Assembly: GCA_947034885.2 (NCBI GenBank)
Contig: OX344749.2
Location: forward strand, 28,783,501 to 28,847,500
Direction: 5' to 3'
Length of the DNA: 64,000 bases
Source of the DNA: Thuidium tamariscinum
Taxonomy: Eukaryota; Streptophyta; Bryopsida; Hypnales; Thuidiaceae
The position numbers and the translations under genes were made by a program. Every line of letters begins with the position of its first letter. The stretch's first letter is position 1. Below are positions 62,485-64,000 of this stretch, piece by piece. Below the pieces are notes generated by a model. That model was given only the letters and a program-made list of their open reading frames with translations. It did no database searches and was not told where the DNA came from.

Positions 62485-64000
62485 ATGGTGGAGGTGCCAG
62501 GTGGTAATCACACCATCACCTGCACGCGTCTGACTCTGTTGGATGGAAGCCACATTTTTCTCCGCTCCAAATGGTTCAATACCAGCTTCTCTGTCACAGC
62601 TATGGACTTCCCGCACTCCTGGTCATGCCACGGTATGTGTCTGTGTTTGATCCTGGCCTTCCAGTTTTGCTTTTCATTTTGGAACCTTCCCTTCGTAAGC
62701 TGGCAGATTTGGTCAGTTAGGAACAATCCACCTATGCCCTTGGGATTGCAGCAGATATTGTGGGTGGTCTGAGTTTTGTCATGTGAGCGCTTGAGGAACT
62801 GGAAATTTGGGAGATGCTCGTGTCAGCCTTATACTCACTGTGTATTATTGTTTGTGGGAACGTGTGTGTGCTTGGGCTGTGGGACGTGGAATTGTGAACA
62901 AAAAACAGTGATGACGCAGGAGATACGGGAAATAGCGTCAATGTTGGGCATTAATTGCGAAGAATTTTTCTCCCAGGCACGTCTTTATCTGGGTGATGGT
63001 ATTTCGAACTCCCAGTATTCATTTGAGGCAATAGGTCGACGACCCAATGTTATGCGGGTACATATCTCTCATTCTATCTCCTGGGTCTTCATGAATTACC
63101 TTAGCTCAGGAAGCTCTTCACTTGCCTTCTTTTCTTGTAGTTCGTTTTATTTTCATTTTGCGAGGCTGTGAACGAGTAGCTTGGATACTAATTTGTGTCT
63201 GTCATTGCAGCTTTCTTGGACGACAGCTGACATGAGATATAACGAAGAACCAAGGGTGGCTCTTTTCCTTAAAGAAGATAGTAGCCCAATGGAAGTCGTA
63301 CCAGAGTTCCTGAATGTGCTAATGGACACGACTCTCATAGTGAAGGTACGTTGAGCTCACTCGTTGGCAACTTGGATTGACTTTGGATAAGGTAAGTAAG
63401 TTTTGGAGGTACAATGAACTCTCTATATATTTTCAAATGTAAAGGATGTAGGAGGCTATAAATGTAAAATCCGTTCGATGCACACTAAGAGAGATATTCA
63501 TGTGGGTAGACCAGAAATAGTGTGGGTGTCAGTGAACACGTCAATCACAATGGTGCGCATGCTATGTTGTACCCAGGATCTTCTGGCAAAGTGCAAGATC
63601 AACAAGAGCAAGAAGGCCCGCCAACTGGCGATGCGGTTTTCAGTATCACAAAAGGTCGGGAAGAGAAGTTCGTCTGAACAAGCACCCACCGTAGAAGGAA
63701 TGCATGGAGGATTGAACGGATTAGTCGTCAAATCCGAGTTTCAAAATAAAGCGCCGAAATTCAATTCATCAACAGCCAGCTATGAACCCGCTTCGGGGTT
63801 GAGTACTCCTACGCATCCGTCCAGCTTGACAACTCTGGATGGCAGAGTTCAGCAGCACGAACTCCGGACACCTGCCATGGAGAACTTACTATCACCAAGA
63901 CAGGTTTTGCAGTCAGTCTCTTCGACATCAAAGCTGATGAACCTAGGGCTGTACGATGCTGGGAGGCTCGTCTCAGAAGAGGAGACTACGCCTTGCTATG
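62485..64000 (+). CDS. XRCC4-superfamily protein (XRCC4/PAXX-like), cut by window end
   Basis: Probable non-homologous end-joining factor with an XRCC4-type head, acting in the nucleus with DNA ligase IV or Ku. Exons: 62485-62632, 62909-63057, 63211-63345, and 63577 onward, open to the window end. All joins are in frame and give at least 240 residues. The head shows LDGSHIFLRSKWFNTSFSVT, DFPHSWSCH, ARLYLGDG with YSF, then RLSW, and VVPEFLNVLMD. These line up with plant XRCC4 (WF.T.F, W.CH, YLG...YSF, LSW). After the head the sequence is basic (KINKSKKARQL) and then serine- and proline-rich, with no long coiled coil visible so far, which is unlike textbook XRCC4 and closer to PAXX or a divergent form. 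The C-terminus lies outside the window. Confidence 0.65.

Overview
The window looks like nuclear DNA of a seed-free land plant, most likely a bryophyte and probably a moss. The basis is spliced plant-type genes with GT-AG introns (plastid pyruvate kinase, eEF1B, F-box/kelch, a TED2-type quinone reductase), a vWA/alpha-kinase of a kind not expected in flowering plants, and gene islands separated by long AT-rich tracts full of short DNA transposons. Species was not determined. No tRNA, rRNA, CRISPR array or bacterial-style operon was seen.

Layout. 0.66-3.78 kb (+): an eight-exon von Willebrand A/alpha-kinase gene. 6.8-9.1 kb (-): a two-exon F-box/kelch gene. 13.3-15.9 kb (-): a six-exon quinone oxidoreductase. 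28.6-30.2 kb (+): eEF1B guanine-nucleotide-exchange subunit, with a stop codon split by an intron. 51.4-54.0 kb (-): a plastid-type protein with a 2Fe-2S ferredoxin-like domain and TPRs. 55.4-59.8 kb (+): plastid pyruvate kinase, beta type. 62.5 kb to the window end (+): an XRCC4-superfamily protein, cut by the edge. I read exon joints by eye; each complete model closes in frame (604, 427, 327, 231, 291 and 600 aa).

Between these lie three AT-rich repeat tracts (3.8-6.8, 9.8-13.3 and 16-28 kb) and a larger one at 31-51 kb. They hold TTAA-flanked elements with CCCTTT/CCCCT ends that look piggyBac-like, CACTA and PIF/Harbinger-type MITEs with target duplications, a pogo-like MITE with an internal 88-bp tandem repeat, a 0.9-kb foldback, a 116-bp satellite carrying a palindrome in each unit and split by a TA-flanked transposon, and a decayed MULE/SWIM transposase-like gene. 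Several insertions can be verified inside the window because a sister copy preserves the empty site.

The most unusual content is a degraded multi-exon minus-strand locus at about 33.6-38 kb, perhaps reaching 44 kb. Its C-terminal pieces carry N4/N6-type DNA methyltransferase motifs in beta-class order (IV before I). A second unidentified multi-exon minus-strand locus at 23.8-25.7 kb is interrupted by a Harbinger-type MITE.

The genes do not form a pathway. The 2Fe-2S/TPR gene and plastid pyruvate kinase are divergently arranged over about 1.3 kb and both appear to encode plastid proteins. The other genes are independent housekeeping or regulatory units.
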